A DNA stretch of 64,000 bases from Vulcanimicrobiota bacterium (lineage in GTDB: Bacteria; Vulcanimicrobiota; Xenobia; Xenobiales; JADMJV01). The stretch is taken from NCBI GenBank assembly GCA_019637395.1, contig JAHBVR010000004.1:310001-374000 (forward strand), given 5' to 3'. Below, piece by piece: positions 23,619 through 32,196 of the stretch. The notes beneath the pieces were generated by a model, which worked only from the letters and a program-made list of their open reading frames with translations, had not been told where the DNA came from and made no database searches. Numbering within the stretch: position 1 is the first letter of the stretch; the number at the start of each line of letters is the position of its first letter. Position numbers and translations under genes: made by a program.

Positions 23619-24619
23619 TGTTGCGCAACTGGATGCTGGTCGCCCTGGTCTGCGCCGGCCTGTTACCGGGCTGTTCCACCGAGGAGTCGGTGGACCAGGG
23701 CCGGGGAGAAATGCTCGTTTCCAATCGTGGCGCTTCCACCATCGCTCATTTTTTGCGAGCCTCCACGGCCGAAGGGGCGATCCTGCCGCAGACCTCTATT
23801 CGCGGCTCCAATACGCGCCTGGCCCAGCCGGGGCAGCTCAGCTATGATCCCGCCAGCCAGAGCCTGATTGTGCCCAACGGCGGGGACAATTCGATTCTCT
23901 TCTTCGAGGATGTGCTCAATCAGTCCGAATCCGTTCCCCCGAAGCGATTTCTCAACGGTATCGGCACTCAGCTGAACCGGCCCGTGGGCGTGCACTACGA
24001 CAGTGCGCACGACGAACTTTACGTGGCCAATGGCGGCAGTAATAGCGTGGTGATTTTCGGCAGCGCCTCCACCATCGAGGGCGCCACCGCCCCTTTGCGC
24101 ACTCTCGGTGGCTCGGCCACCAAGATCAGCAGCCTGTCCGCGATTTTGCTCGATAGCAGCACCGACCGGCTGTGGGTGGCCGACCCGGTAGCCAACGCTC
24201 TGCTGGTTTTCAACAATGCCTCGACCCTCAACGGCAACCTGCCACCCAATCGCATCATTTTGGGCAGCAACACCCAATTACAGGCCCCCCAGTCGCTGCT
24301 GCTCATCAACCAGCAACTCTTTGTCGGCTGCACTTCTTCCATTCTGCGCTTCGACAACTCCGATTCGCTCGACGGCAATATCGCTCCGACGGCAACCATC
24401 CAGGGCGCTTCCACCTTGCTGAGCCGGCCCCAACAGATGGTGCTGCGGCCCGACAAGGAGGAACTTTTCGTGGTCGACTCGGGAGCCGCCGCCGTTCTGG
24501 TTTTTGAGAACCCCACCACTATCAACGGAGGCCCCGCGCCTTTGCGCCGGATTCAGGGGTCGCAGACCGGTTTTACCGATCCCGTCGGTTTGGCCCTCGA
24601 TTTTACAGCTACTCCCTAG
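23618..24619 (+). CDS. lipoprotein with beta-propeller repeats
   Basis: 333 residues. Signal peptide ending in lipobox LLPGC. The rest is about six repeats of roughly 47 residues with recurring wording: SNRGASTIAHFLRAST, PNGGDNSILFFEDV, ANGGSNSVVIFGSAST, ADPVANALLVFNNAST, VDSGAAAVLVFENPTT, each followed by a ...P.R.I.G..T.L..P segment. This is the NHL/YVTN-like propeller pattern. Typically these are surface or periplasmic binding scaffolds; no catalytic motif. Coupled to the preceding repeat protein by the TAATG overlap. Confidence 0.8.
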   Translation: MLRNWMLVALVCAGLLPGCSTEESVDQGRGEMLVSNRGASTIAHFLRASTAEGAILPQTSIRGSNTRLAQPGQLSYDPASQSLIVPNGGDNSILFFEDVLNQSESVPPKRFLNGIGTQLNRPVGVHYDSAHDELYVANGGSNSVVIFGSASTIEGATAPLRTLGGSATKISSLSAILLDSSTDRLWVADPVANALLVFNNASTLNGNLPPNRIILGSNTQLQAPQSLLLINQQLFVGCTSSILRFDNSDSLDGNIAPTATIQGASTLLSRPQQMVLRPDKEELFVVDSGAAAVLVFENPTTINGGPAPLRRIQGSQTGFTDPVGLALDFTATP

Positions 24620-24660
24620 ATTTTGCTCGCATTTATCCACTATGGTTTAGGCTGGGGAGA

Positions 24661-24975
24661 GTGCAAATCAATCCCGGCCCGAGCCCCAACCCTCATTTAT
24701 ACAGACTGCTGAAGCCCATCGTGGCCGAGGAAGGCCCCTGCCCCTTGAGCGACAAGGTGACGATTTCTCCACAGGCGCTGGCGCGCAAAGTTCCCACCAC
24801 TCTGGATTCTCTGCTGCACTTCCCCGAGCGCGTAGCCGCCGTATTTTCCGTCGCCCACACCGTAATCACTTGCCTGGCCGGACCGCTGGGAATCGTGCTG
24901 GGCAGCCTGGGGGCAGTGGCCATCCCCACGGGTGTGCTGGCTCACCGGCGCTATTCCGCTAAACAGGAACCCTAG
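24661..24975 (+). CDS. small membrane protein with flexible N-terminus (104 aa)
   Basis: 104 residues from GTG 24661 with GGGGAGA upstream. Pro/Asn-rich start (MQINPGPSPNP), then LSDKVTISPQALARK, a phrase reminiscent of flagellar FlgM/FliK-type or exported-protein N-termini, and a hydrophobic hairpin (AHTVITCLAGPLGIVLGSLGAVAIPTG, about 65-92) with a basic tail. No homologue recognised. It sits alone before the pentose phosphate operon. Confidence 0.55.
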   Translation: MQINPGPSPNPHLYRLLKPIVAEEGPCPLSDKVTISPQALARKVPTTLDSLLHFPERVAAVFSVAHTVITCLAGPLGIVLGSLGAVAIPTGVLAHRRYSAKQEP

Positions 24976-25027
24976 GCAGCCCCGTTAAAAGCCATTTTTA
25001 GAGGATTTTTAGACTGGAGGTGGCTGT

Positions 25028-26134
25028 ATGTTGAAGAAGCTTTTGGAACAGGGTGTATCGGTGTGGTTGGATTCGCTCAGCCGGGATATGCTGCACAGCG
25101 GTTTTCTACAGGAGTGGGTGGACAAAGGGATGCGGGGGCAGACCAGCAACCCCACCATCTTCCAGGGCGCGATTCGCGGCAGCAAGACCTATGACGATGA
25201 CATTCGCAAGCTTTCCAAACAGGGGATGAGCCCGGAGGATATCTGCTGGGAACTGATGGTGGCCGATGTGCAGGGCGCCTGCGACAAGTTCTTGCCTCTC
25301 TATCACGAGACCGGTGGCCAAGATGGTTTTGTCAGCCTGGAACTCGACCCCACCAAAGCTCGCGACAGCCAGGGCAGCATTGCCCAGGGTAAGATCCTCT
25401 GGCCCAAGGTGGACCGGCCCAACTTAATGCTTAAGGTGCCGGCCACGGCTGAAGGGCTGCCGGTCATCCGGGCTCTGGTCGAAGAAGGCTTTAACGTCAA
25501 TGTGACGCTGCTCTTCGCGGTGGAGCGCTATGATGAAGTGATGACGGCTCATATGGATGCTCTGGAGGCGCGCGCCCAAGCCGGCCAGCCGATCGACAAG
25601 ATCGCCACGGTGGCCAGCTTTTTCGTCAGCCGCGTCGACACCGAAGTCGAGAAGAGAATTGCGAAAATGAGCCTGAGCGACGACCAGAAAAAGGCGTTGC
25701 TGGGCAAGGTGGCGGTGGCCAACGCCCGGGCGGCCTACGCGCAATTCGAAAAGCGCGTGGCTTCGGAGCGCTGGCAGAAACTGGCCGCTCAGGGAGCTCA
25801 GATCATGCGTCCGTTGTGGGCCAGCACCGGCACCAAGAACAAGGCCTACGCCGACACCCTCTACGTAGACGAGTTAGTCGGTCCGCACTGCGTCAACACG
25901 ATGCCGGAAGCCACTTTGACGGCTGTGATGGATCACGGCAAAACCGCCCCTACTCTGACCGCCGAGCATTTGAAAGCGGCCGAAACGACTTTGGCTGCCT
26001 TGAAGGAGGCGGGCGTGGACCTGGCCGACGTGACTCTGAACACCTTGGAGAAGGAAGGCGTGGACAAGTTCGCCGAGTCTTACCGGGACCTGGTCGAAAC
26101 CATCAAGCGCTCGGTGCAGACCCTCTCGGTATGA
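25028..26134 (+). CDS. tal: transaldolase
   Basis: Transfers a dihydroxyacetone unit between sugar phosphates in the non-oxidative pentose phosphate pathway. 368 residues, the longer actinobacterial/cyanobacterial type (TalB subfamily is about 320). Visible are SVWLDSLSRDML, the NPTIFQGAI loop, KVDRPNLMLKVPATAEGLP with the Schiff-base Lys, NVNVTLLFAVERYDEV and the RPLWASTGTKN phosphate-binding segment. ATG 25028 has GGAGG 7 nt upstream. First gene of a four-gene operon; its stop overlaps zwf (ATGA). Confidence 0.95.
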   Translation: MLKKLLEQGVSVWLDSLSRDMLHSGFLQEWVDKGMRGQTSNPTIFQGAIRGSKTYDDDIRKLSKQGMSPEDICWELMVADVQGACDKFLPLYHETGGQDGFVSLELDPTKARDSQGSIAQGKILWPKVDRPNLMLKVPATAEGLPVIRALVEEGFNVNVTLLFAVERYDEVMTAHMDALEARAQAGQPIDKIATVASFFVSRVDTEVEKRIAKMSLSDDQKKALLGKVAVANARAAYAQFEKRVASERWQKLAAQGAQIMRPLWASTGTKNKAYADTLYVDELVGPHCVNTMPEATLTAVMDHGKTAPTLTAEHLKAAETTLAALKEAGVDLADVTLNTLEKEGVDKFAESYRDLVETIKRSVQTLSV

Positions 26135-27663
26135 CCACCAGCACCATCGAAAGTAACCCGTTGCGCGAAGGTCTGAGCAGCGCGCGCATGGCCGAGCCGT
26201 GCACCATTGTGATTTTTGGCGCGTCTGGCGACTTGACGGAGCGCATGCTGATTCCTTCACTGTTCGCCCTCTCGGAACAACGTCTGGTTGCGCCCGAGCT
26301 GTCGGTGCTGGGCATTTCTCGCCGGCCCTTCAGCGATACGGAGTTCCGCGCCAAAGTGAAGCCGGACTCCGGCAACGCCACCAATTGGGACACCTTCTCA
26401 CGCGGCGTCTTCTATATGAGTGGCGACCACCATCAGGAGGAGACCTATCAGCGCCTCAAGGCCCGGCTGGAGGAAATCGACCACAATCGCGGTACCCAGG
26501 GAAACCGCCTGTTCTACCTGGCCGTGGCCCCCGACGATTTTCCCACCATTCTGGGTTTCTTGAGCCAGCAGGGCCTGCTGGATCCGCCCGCTTATGCCGA
26601 TCCGGAAGAGAATTGGGTGCGCGTCATCCTGGAGAAGCCCTTCGGAATTGATCTGGCTTCGGCCACCAAGCTGAATAAAGACATCCTGCGCCTGGTCCCG
26701 GAGAGCAAGATCTACCGGATCGACCACTACCTGGGCAAGGAAACCGTTCAGAACATCCTGGCTTTCCGCTTCGCCAACACCATCTTCGAGCCGGTTTGGA
26801 ATCGCCGCTACATCGATCATGTCCAGATCACCGCGGCCGAGTCACTGGGTGTGGAGGAACGCGCCGGTTACTACGACCACTTTGGCGCGCTCAAGGATAT
26901 GGTGCAAAACCACCTGCTGCAGTTGCTGGCTCTGGTGGCCATGGAACCGCCGGCCAGCGCTCTCGACGACTCCGTGCGTGACGAGAAGTCCAAGGTTTTC
27001 AAGGCGCTGCGTATCTACAAGCCGGAGGAAGTGGCCGCCAATACGGTGCGCGCTCAGTACGGCCCCGGCTTTATCGATGGCAAGCCGGTACCCGGGTATC
27101 TGCAGGAAAAGAACGTTTCGCCCGAGTCGCGCACGGAAACTTACGCCGCCGTACGCTTCTTCCTGGATAACTGGCGCTGGCAAGGCGTACCTTTTTACCT
27201 GCGCACCGGCAAGCGTCTGGCTCGCAAGGTCACCGAGATCGCGGTGGTCTTCAAGCCGGCTCCACTGATGCTGTTTGGCGCCAACGAAGGCGACAAGCTC
27301 GACCCCAACGTGCTGGTGCTGCGCATCGGCCCGGAAGAAGGCATCTCTATTCGCTTTGGAACCAAAATTCCCGGTATGACCCGGCGTTTGCGCTGGGTTA
27401 ACATGGACTTCGACTACGGCACTTCCTTCGCCACTCCCTCACCCCCGGCTTACGCCCGATTGCTGCATGACTGCATGATCGGCGATCCGACGCTTTACAA
27501 TCGCGGCGACGCGGTGGAGCTGGCCTGGCACTCCACCCAGCCGATTCTGGACGCCTGGGCCGCCGACAAGAGCCCGATACCTACCTATGAGGCCGGCCGC
27601 GAAGGCCCCCGCCAGGCCGAGACCTGGATGGAAGACGAGGGCCGTTACTGGAGGAAATTGTGA
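26131..27663 (+). CDS. zwf: glucose-6-phosphate 1-dehydrogenase
   Basis: Oxidises glucose 6-phosphate to 6-phosphogluconolactone with NADP+. 510 residues from ATG 26131, overlapping the tal stop by 4 bp. NADP loop IFGASGDLTERML, the active-site segment KIYRIDHYLGKETVQN with its Lys and His, and the C-terminal FDYGTSFATPSPPAYARLL are all intact. Length is normal. Downstream it is coupled to opcA, the assembly factor needed for full Zwf activity in cyanobacteria. Probably the main NADPH source encoded here. Confidence 0.97.
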   Translation: MTTSTIESNPLREGLSSARMAEPCTIVIFGASGDLTERMLIPSLFALSEQRLVAPELSVLGISRRPFSDTEFRAKVKPDSGNATNWDTFSRGVFYMSGDHHQEETYQRLKARLEEIDHNRGTQGNRLFYLAVAPDDFPTILGFLSQQGLLDPPAYADPEENWVRVILEKPFGIDLASATKLNKDILRLVPESKIYRIDHYLGKETVQNILAFRFANTIFEPVWNRRYIDHVQITAAESLGVEERAGYYDHFGALKDMVQNHLLQLLALVAMEPPASALDDSVRDEKSKVFKALRIYKPEEVAANTVRAQYGPGFIDGKPVPGYLQEKNVSPESRTETYAAVRFFLDNWRWQGVPFYLRTGKRLARKVTEIAVVFKPAPLMLFGANEGDKLDPNVLVLRIGPEEGISIRFGTKIPGMTRRLRWVNMDFDYGTSFATPSPPAYARLLHDCMIGDPTLYNRGDAVELAWHSTQPILDAWAADKSPIPTYEAGREGPRQAETWMEDEGRYWRKL

Positions 27664-28823
27664 GCGGAGAGGAGTTTCGCAAGCTTCTCTTCCTCAAAGA
27701 CACGGTGGAGGTGGACCCCCACAAGCTACCGGGTACACTGGCCAGGCTTTACAAGCAGCACCAGAAGGAGCATCCTGACTCCTATCAAGCTCGGCTCTGC
27801 ACGCACAATCTTTTGATTTTGTGCGGTTCCCCCGCCGAAGCCAGGGGACTCGACAGAGACCTGGATGAGTTGATGCAACACTATCCCGGACGCACCGTGG
27901 TGGTGGTTTTCGATAGGGAGCATTCGGGACCCGTGACCGGCTTGCTTTGCCAGTACACGCGCAAGGAGCATCCCGCCGGAGAACTGATCGGACTGCATTT
28001 CCCTGATGATGGCAAGCCCTTGCCCAGCATGGTGGCGCCGCTCTGGCAGGATGGCTTGCCGATGGTGACCATTTGGCGCGGCCAGCCTCCCTATGAGGCC
28101 AGCTGGTTCCTGGCGCTGGTGGAGAATTGCACGCGTCTGGTGGTTAATAGCGGCATCGAGGGTGGCCAGAGCATGCAAGAGGTTATCGCTCCGCTGATTC
28201 CCTTACGTAAGTTGATTCGCGATCCCTACCTGGCCAGTCAGGCCTTTACCGATGTCAGTTGGGCTCGCCTTTATGTTTGGCGTGATTGGATTGCCGGGCT
28301 GTTCGATCGTCCTGATCGGCGTAAATTGCTGGACTTGGTGGAGACAGTGGAGCTGGAAGGCTGGTCGTTGCCCGGCGATACCGTGCCGCATCTCTCGGTG
28401 CTGTACCTGGCCGCCTGGTTGAGCCATCAACTGCGCTGGAGATTGACCCAGGTTCTCCATCCCGTGCCGGGCGGTTACGAGGTCAGCTTCGAGAAGGTGT
28501 CCATGCGCTTTTACACGCGCAGCACCGACGATGAGGAATTGCTGGGCCGGCCGGTGCGCGTCAGTCTGCGCGGCCACTGCCAGGACCAGTCTTTTCGGCT
28601 CTCGGTGGAGCGCGATTCCAACAACAGTTCCACGCTGGTGCTGGGTGCCACCGGCCCGGCTTGCGCCAGCGGAGCCTCCGGCCACCGCCTGCACCTGGAA
28701 CGGCTCAATAACCTGACTTTGATGGGTCAGGAGCTGGAAACCGATCGCCGCGATGCCCTTTTTGAGAAATCGCTGGAGACGTTGCTGGAAATGAGCGGTA
28801 GCTTGCAGTTGGAGGCCGTATGA
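27660..28823 (+). CDS. opcA: OpcA-type glucose-6-phosphate dehydrogenase assembly protein
   Basis: 387 residues from GTG 27660, overlapping the zwf stop. In cyanobacteria OpcA promotes Zwf oligomerisation and couples it to redox control. Recognisable segments: ARLCTHNLLILCGSPAEARGLD, HYPGRTVVVVFDRE, PLWQDGLPMVTIWRGQPP and NCTRLVVNSGIEGGQSMQEV. The C-terminal third (LAAWLSHQLRW, YEVSFEKVSMRFYTR) keeps the family pattern. The order tal-zwf-opcA-pgl matches the arrangement in cyanobacteria and actinobacteria, not that in Proteobacteria. Confidence 0.88.
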   Translation: MSGEEFRKLLFLKDTVEVDPHKLPGTLARLYKQHQKEHPDSYQARLCTHNLLILCGSPAEARGLDRDLDELMQHYPGRTVVVVFDREHSGPVTGLLCQYTRKEHPAGELIGLHFPDDGKPLPSMVAPLWQDGLPMVTIWRGQPPYEASWFLALVENCTRLVVNSGIEGGQSMQEVIAPLIPLRKLIRDPYLASQAFTDVSWARLYVWRDWIAGLFDRPDRRKLLDLVETVELEGWSLPGDTVPHLSVLYLAAWLSHQLRWRLTQVLHPVPGGYEVSFEKVSMRFYTRSTDDEELLGRPVRVSLRGHCQDQSFRLSVERDSNNSSTLVLGATGPACASGASGHRLHLERLNNLTLMGQELETDRRDALFEKSLETLLEMSGSLQLEAV

Positions 28824-29500
28824 GTCAACCCAAGATTGAAATCTTTGCGGATGGTGCGGCGGTGGCCCGGGCGGCCCTGCAGTTTTGGATCGAACGACAT
28901 TCACGAGGTGGGCCCTTCTGGGTCAGCCTGGCCGGAGGTACGACCCCCAAGGAGTTGTACCGGATGTTGGCCGAGCAGCCGCTCAACTGGAGCGACCTCT
29001 ACCTGTTCTGGGGCGATGAGCGTTTTGTGCCGCACGATCACGCCGACAGCAACTACCGGATGGTCAAGGAAACCTTGTTGGACCGTATTTCCGGTGTGGG
29101 AGGAGCCTATCCCTGGAAGATTTTGGGCGAAGCGGAGGCCAGCGCCGAGGACTATGAGCAGGTGGTGCGAGCCCGCCCTCAGGGTGTGGATCTTTGTCTG
29201 TTGGGCATGGGCGATGACGGTCACACCGCTTCGCTCTTCCCGGGCACCCGGGCTCTCGAGGAAAAGCAGCGCTGGGCCGTGGCCAACTGGGTCGAGAAGT
29301 TCGACAGTCATCGCCTCACTCTCACCTATCCGTGCCTGAATCAAGCGCGCGAGGTGCTCTTTTTGATCACCGGCGCGGGCAAGGCCAGGGCGCTACGCGA
29401 GGTTCTGCGCGACGGGCAGCACCCGGCGGCGGGCGTGCGCGGCCGCGAGGGGACTTTCTTCTTCCTGGACCAGGCGGCCGCCGCCGAGTTCGGCGGCTAA
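28820..29500 (+). CDS. pgl: 6-phosphogluconolactonase
   Basis: Hydrolyses 6-phosphogluconolactone to 6-phosphogluconate. 226 residues from ATG 28820 (overlaps opcA stop). Family marks are FWVSLAGGTTPKELYRML, LYLFWGDERFVPHDHADSNY, LCLLGMGDDGHTASLFPG and VLFLITGAGKARALR. Slightly short but complete DevB-type Pgl. Last gene of the tal-zwf-opcA-pgl operon; the gnd step is not in this window. Confidence 0.95.
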   Translation: MSQPKIEIFADGAAVARAALQFWIERHSRGGPFWVSLAGGTTPKELYRMLAEQPLNWSDLYLFWGDERFVPHDHADSNYRMVKETLLDRISGVGGAYPWKILGEAEASAEDYEQVVRARPQGVDLCLLGMGDDGHTASLFPGTRALEEKQRWAVANWVEKFDSHRLTLTYPCLNQAREVLFLITGAGKARALREVLRDGQHPAAGVRGREGTFFFLDQAAAAEFGG

Positions 29501-29540
29501 TATCGAATCCCTTACTTACTATCTGTGGCTGCTCTTCACC

Positions 29541-29747
29541 ATGTTGGTGGAGATGCTGCAGGTCTATGGGGTGGACGTGGCGGCCGTGGCGGTTTTGTTG
29601 TCGGTGCTCAGCTTATGGCCGGCGGCTCGCGGCTACCGGCGCAGCCAGCGCATTACTCCGGTGTTTGCCTGGGGGGCGTTGAGTTTCGGCCTGCTGGCTC
29701 TGGCCGCCATCGCTCTCTACCTGCGCTTTCACCGCGGCCCCTGGTGA
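29541..29747 (+). CDS. small membrane protein (68 aa)
   Basis: Two hydrophobic helices (VDVAAVAVLLSVLSLWPAA and VFAWGALSFGLLALAAIALYLRF) joined by an Arg-rich loop (RGYRRSQR). ATG 29541 lies 40 bp after pgl with no clear ribosome site. Its TGA overlaps the GTG of the YkgJ-type gene (GTGA), so the two are probably translated together. Function unknown. Confidence 0.6.
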   Translation: MLVEMLQVYGVDVAAVAVLLSVLSLWPAARGYRRSQRITPVFAWGALSFGLLALAAIALYLRFHRGPW

Positions 29748-30733
29748 TTTTCGACCCCGATATTCGCTATGGCTGTGTGCGCTGCGGCAAGAGCTGCCGG
29801 CATGATTGGGATATCTGGATCCACCGTGACCTGCCGGCCCGCCTCGAGCCCCATCTGGCCAAACTGAAGCTGACTCGCGAGAACGCCTTTGTTTACGAGC
29901 AGGGCCGCGTGCGTCTGGCCCGCGATCAGCACGGCTGCCGCTTTCTCCAGGATAGTCTGTGCAGCTTGCACTGCCAGCTGGGGGTTTTCCACAAACCCAA
30001 TTTCTGCCAGCAATACCCCTGGTTTTTTGTGGACACTCCGGAGGGTATCCGCGTCAGCGCTTCTTATACCTGTACGGCTGTATTGCAGGGGGCGGGGCCG
30101 CCTTTGGGAGAGCAACGCGCTGAAATCGAAAAGTGCCTGGCGCAGAACCCGGCTCTGGACGTGAGCCTGTTGAACTGGGAGGAGACGGTTGATTTCCACC
30201 GACGCTTCGCGCAGGCGGTGGAGCGCGAGCTTTGGGCGCTCTGTCTGCTGCGCTGTCTGGCGCAGGCTCGGGCCGGCCGCCGCTGGGCTGAACTCGAGCC
30301 GGCTCAGGGGCCGGTGGAGGATATGGCCTGGCCGCGCCGGCTGGTGGTGGGCGCGCTGTTGAAGCCCTGTCTGGATCACGACCAGGAGTTGTGGTCCGAG
30401 CTGGATCGGGCGCTGGGCGATGGGGGAGAGGTGAAAATTCCTCAGTTCGGCTATGCCGGTAGCGGCGCCGAATTGCTCGAGTGGGCCGCCCGCCCTTTGG
30501 AAGAGGAGGTGGAGTTGGAGCGCTATCGGCGCAGCTTATGGTTCCGCCGCCAGCATTTGCGCTGTGCGGAACCACTGGCCGGGTTGCTGCTCAACTGGGC
30601 GCCGGCTCCTTTGTACCGCGTGCTGGCGCGCCTTACGAACGGTGCTGAAGCTTTAGAACGGATCGAAATGACTATCGGTCATGGGCGCGGTGTCGAGCGT
30701 GTTTTCGGTCTACTGGCCGGGTATCTAATCTAG
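29744..30733 (+). CDS. YkgJ-family cysteine-cluster protein
   Basis: 329 residues from GTG 29744, which overlaps the preceding stop. N-terminal YGCVRCGKSCRHDWDIWI, then GCRFLQDSLCSLHCQLG and PNFCQQYPWFF are the Cys-cluster pattern of the YkgJ (Fe-S or zinc-binding) family found in many bacteria. The C-terminal 180 residues are helical with no known motif, making this a longer member. Function unknown; it could bind a metal cofactor. Its 3' end overlaps the ClpP-like gene by 9 bp, convergent. Confidence 0.8.
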   Translation: MIFDPDIRYGCVRCGKSCRHDWDIWIHRDLPARLEPHLAKLKLTRENAFVYEQGRVRLARDQHGCRFLQDSLCSLHCQLGVFHKPNFCQQYPWFFVDTPEGIRVSASYTCTAVLQGAGPPLGEQRAEIEKCLAQNPALDVSLLNWEETVDFHRRFAQAVERELWALCLLRCLAQARAGRRWAELEPAQGPVEDMAWPRRLVVGALLKPCLDHDQELWSELDRALGDGGEVKIPQFGYAGSGAELLEWAARPLEEEVELERYRRSLWFRRQHLRCAEPLAGLLLNWAPAPLYRVLARLTNGAEALERIEMTIGHGRGVERVFGLLAGYLI

Positions 30734-31249
30734 AATCGCGTCGATGAGGCCGAATGCAATGGCTTCCTGGCCGGATAGATGGCGCGGCTGTTTGATGGCC
30801 GCGATCGTTTCCAGGCTCTGGCCGGTGTGATGAGCCAGCATCTTGTTGAAAGTTTCGCAAACGCTGCGCACGCGCTGAAGGTAAGCTTGAAAATCCATCC
30901 CCGCCCCATCTACTTCCGGCGGTCCCACCACAAAGTGGGCGGCGGGCGCGGCGCAACGCGCTCCGGGCTCGCCGGCCGAAACCAGCAGCGCCGCCCAGCC
31001 TTCCACCCGGCCCATGGCTACGGTGCGTAGCGCGAAGCTGGTGCCGCGCATGGCCTCATAGATGGCCATCACCGCCGAAGTGGGGCCGCCTTTACCGGTG
31101 AGGTACAGGGTGGCCGGGGAGGGATCGGCCTCCAAGGCTTTGAGTTGGGCCGCGACCAGCAGAGCCGCTTCGTCGCTCAGCGGGTCGGCCACGTAGAGGA
31201 TGCGTTCTTTGAGCAGTTTGGCCAGCATTTGCCTGGCTTGTTCGGACAT
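30725..31249 (-). CDS. ClpP-fold protein lacking catalytic residues
   Basis: 174 residues with the ClpP/crotonase-type course: LLKERILYVADPLSDEAALLVAAQLKALEA (ERIIFL...I....A...AQLL...), LYLTGKGGPTSAVMAIYEAMR, TVAMGRVEGWAALLVSAG and the terminal HLSGQEAIAFGLIDAIL. Where ClpP has G-x-A-S-M the sequence reads GRVEGWAALL, and where it has a His (LHQP) it reads FVVGPP, so the nucleophile and general base appear lost. This resembles the inactive ClpR class of ring subunits. No active clpP or clpX is nearby. It could scaffold or modulate a complex, or be an enzyme of the crotonase fold. Confidence 0.7.
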   Translation of the reverse strand: MSEQARQMLAKLLKERILYVADPLSDEAALLVAAQLKALEADPSPATLYLTGKGGPTSAVMAIYEAMRGTSFALRTVAMGRVEGWAALLVSAGEPGARCAAPAAHFVVGPPEVDGAGMDFQAYLQRVRSVCETFNKMLAHHTGQSLETIAAIKQPRHLSGQEAIAFGLIDAILD

Positions 31250-31275
31250 GGGGTTAATGTTCGCCGGCCAAATAA

Positions 31276-31299
31276 AAAAGCCCGCCGCCGCGGGCTTTT
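31276..31299. terminator. intrinsic terminator between XRE regulator and ClpP-like gene
   Basis: AAAAGCCCGC and GCGGGCTTTT pair perfectly around a 4-nt CGCC loop. On the minus strand the right side gives a run of T. It lies 27 bp after the XRE-type stop, so it separates the regulator transcript from the ClpP-like gene, which needs its own promoter. Confidence 0.85.
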
Positions 31300-31325
31300 G
31301 ACACCTAGGCCTTTCCTGGGTCTTG

Positions 31326-31760
31326 TTAAGCTTGGCTACCTACGGCGCGCTTTGCTCGGCGGACTTTGGGTTTTTGGTCACGGATGGTCTTCACGTAAGC
31401 GTTCAGCATCTCCGCGACTTTTCGCTGCTCACCAGCGGTCAGGTTGAACAATTCTCGGATGGCGGTGCGAAGCTCTTTTTCTAAGCACTTGTCAGCCTTG
31501 AAGTTTTCGATGCGCTCCAATAGATCGCGCACCGGGATACGCTCCGGAGCGTAGCCCGCCACCAACAGAGTGTGGTCTACGTCGGCCTGAATGGCTCGCG
31601 CAATTTCCAACACTTTATCTTTTCGGGGTACGTATCCGTCACGCTCGATCAGAGTTACATAACTCGGATCGATGTTCGCCAACTCGGCGAGTTTACGGCG
31701 GGTTAACTGGCGAGCCTTGCGGCGGTCGCGCACGTAGTTTGCCCAGGCCTGGTTCCTCAT
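31326..31760 (-). CDS. XRE-family helix-turn-helix regulator
   Basis: 144 residues from ATG 31760, with GGAGG about 12 nt upstream; upstream in-frame ATGs at 31799 and 31862 look less likely. The HTH is residues about 8-65: YVRDRRKARQLTRRKLAELANIDPSYVTLIERDGYVPRKDKV, a standard Cro/C1 type. The C-terminal 70 residues (LLERIENFKADKCLEKELRTAIREL, FNLTAGEQRKVAEMLNAYVK) are helical, probably for oligomerisation. Ends in a basic tail. Target genes not evident; it does not sit beside a phage or plasmid gene. Confidence 0.88.
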   Translation of the reverse strand: MRNQAWANYVRDRRKARQLTRRKLAELANIDPSYVTLIERDGYVPRKDKVLEIARAIQADVDHTLLVAGYAPERIPVRDLLERIENFKADKCLEKELRTAIRELFNLTAGEQRKVAEMLNAYVKTIRDQKPKVRRAKRAVGSQA

Positions 31761-32196
31761 GATTTTACTGGACCTCCTCTTGAGAGCGTTGCCAAGCATA
31801 TCTGTCTGTAATTGCTCGAATGAATTCCAACGGTTCTTGGAAGTACATTCATTCCCTCCCATTTGGTGAAATTTTCAAACAAGTGTTCGGGGTGGTCTTC
31901 ACAGTCCGGTCCGCTTCCCTATGAATAAGATTCTGTTTTTCCACCAGAAACCTTCCCGTCCTCAGACTTTTTTTCTAGTTTACCATGAAGTTTGGCAGGA
32001 GTCTGGACCCATGCAAAGCTCGTTGCGTACTGGTTTTTCTCGGGATCCATGGTTGGTCTTCCAGGAGTGGCCTGTTTATTTGACTTGGCGCTGAGAAACA
32101 GCTTGAGAAGGGGTCAATCCGCTTCAAGAACTTTCAAAGCCTTGAAAGCCCTTCCAAACGCAAGGGACTGGAGAAGCGGGGTAAAAAGTTCCTCGC
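31761..32196. other. intergenic region without a gene
   Basis: About 436 bp between the divergent XRE-type regulator and dacB-like genes. No open frame here has a plausible start and composition. It is noticeably less GC-rich than its surroundings, with a T-run (GACTTTTTTTCTAG near 31965) and a short perfect hairpin CTTTCAA-AGCC-TTGAAAG at 32131-32148. It should hold promoters for both flanking genes; the promoter elements themselves cannot be placed confidently. Confidence 0.5.
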
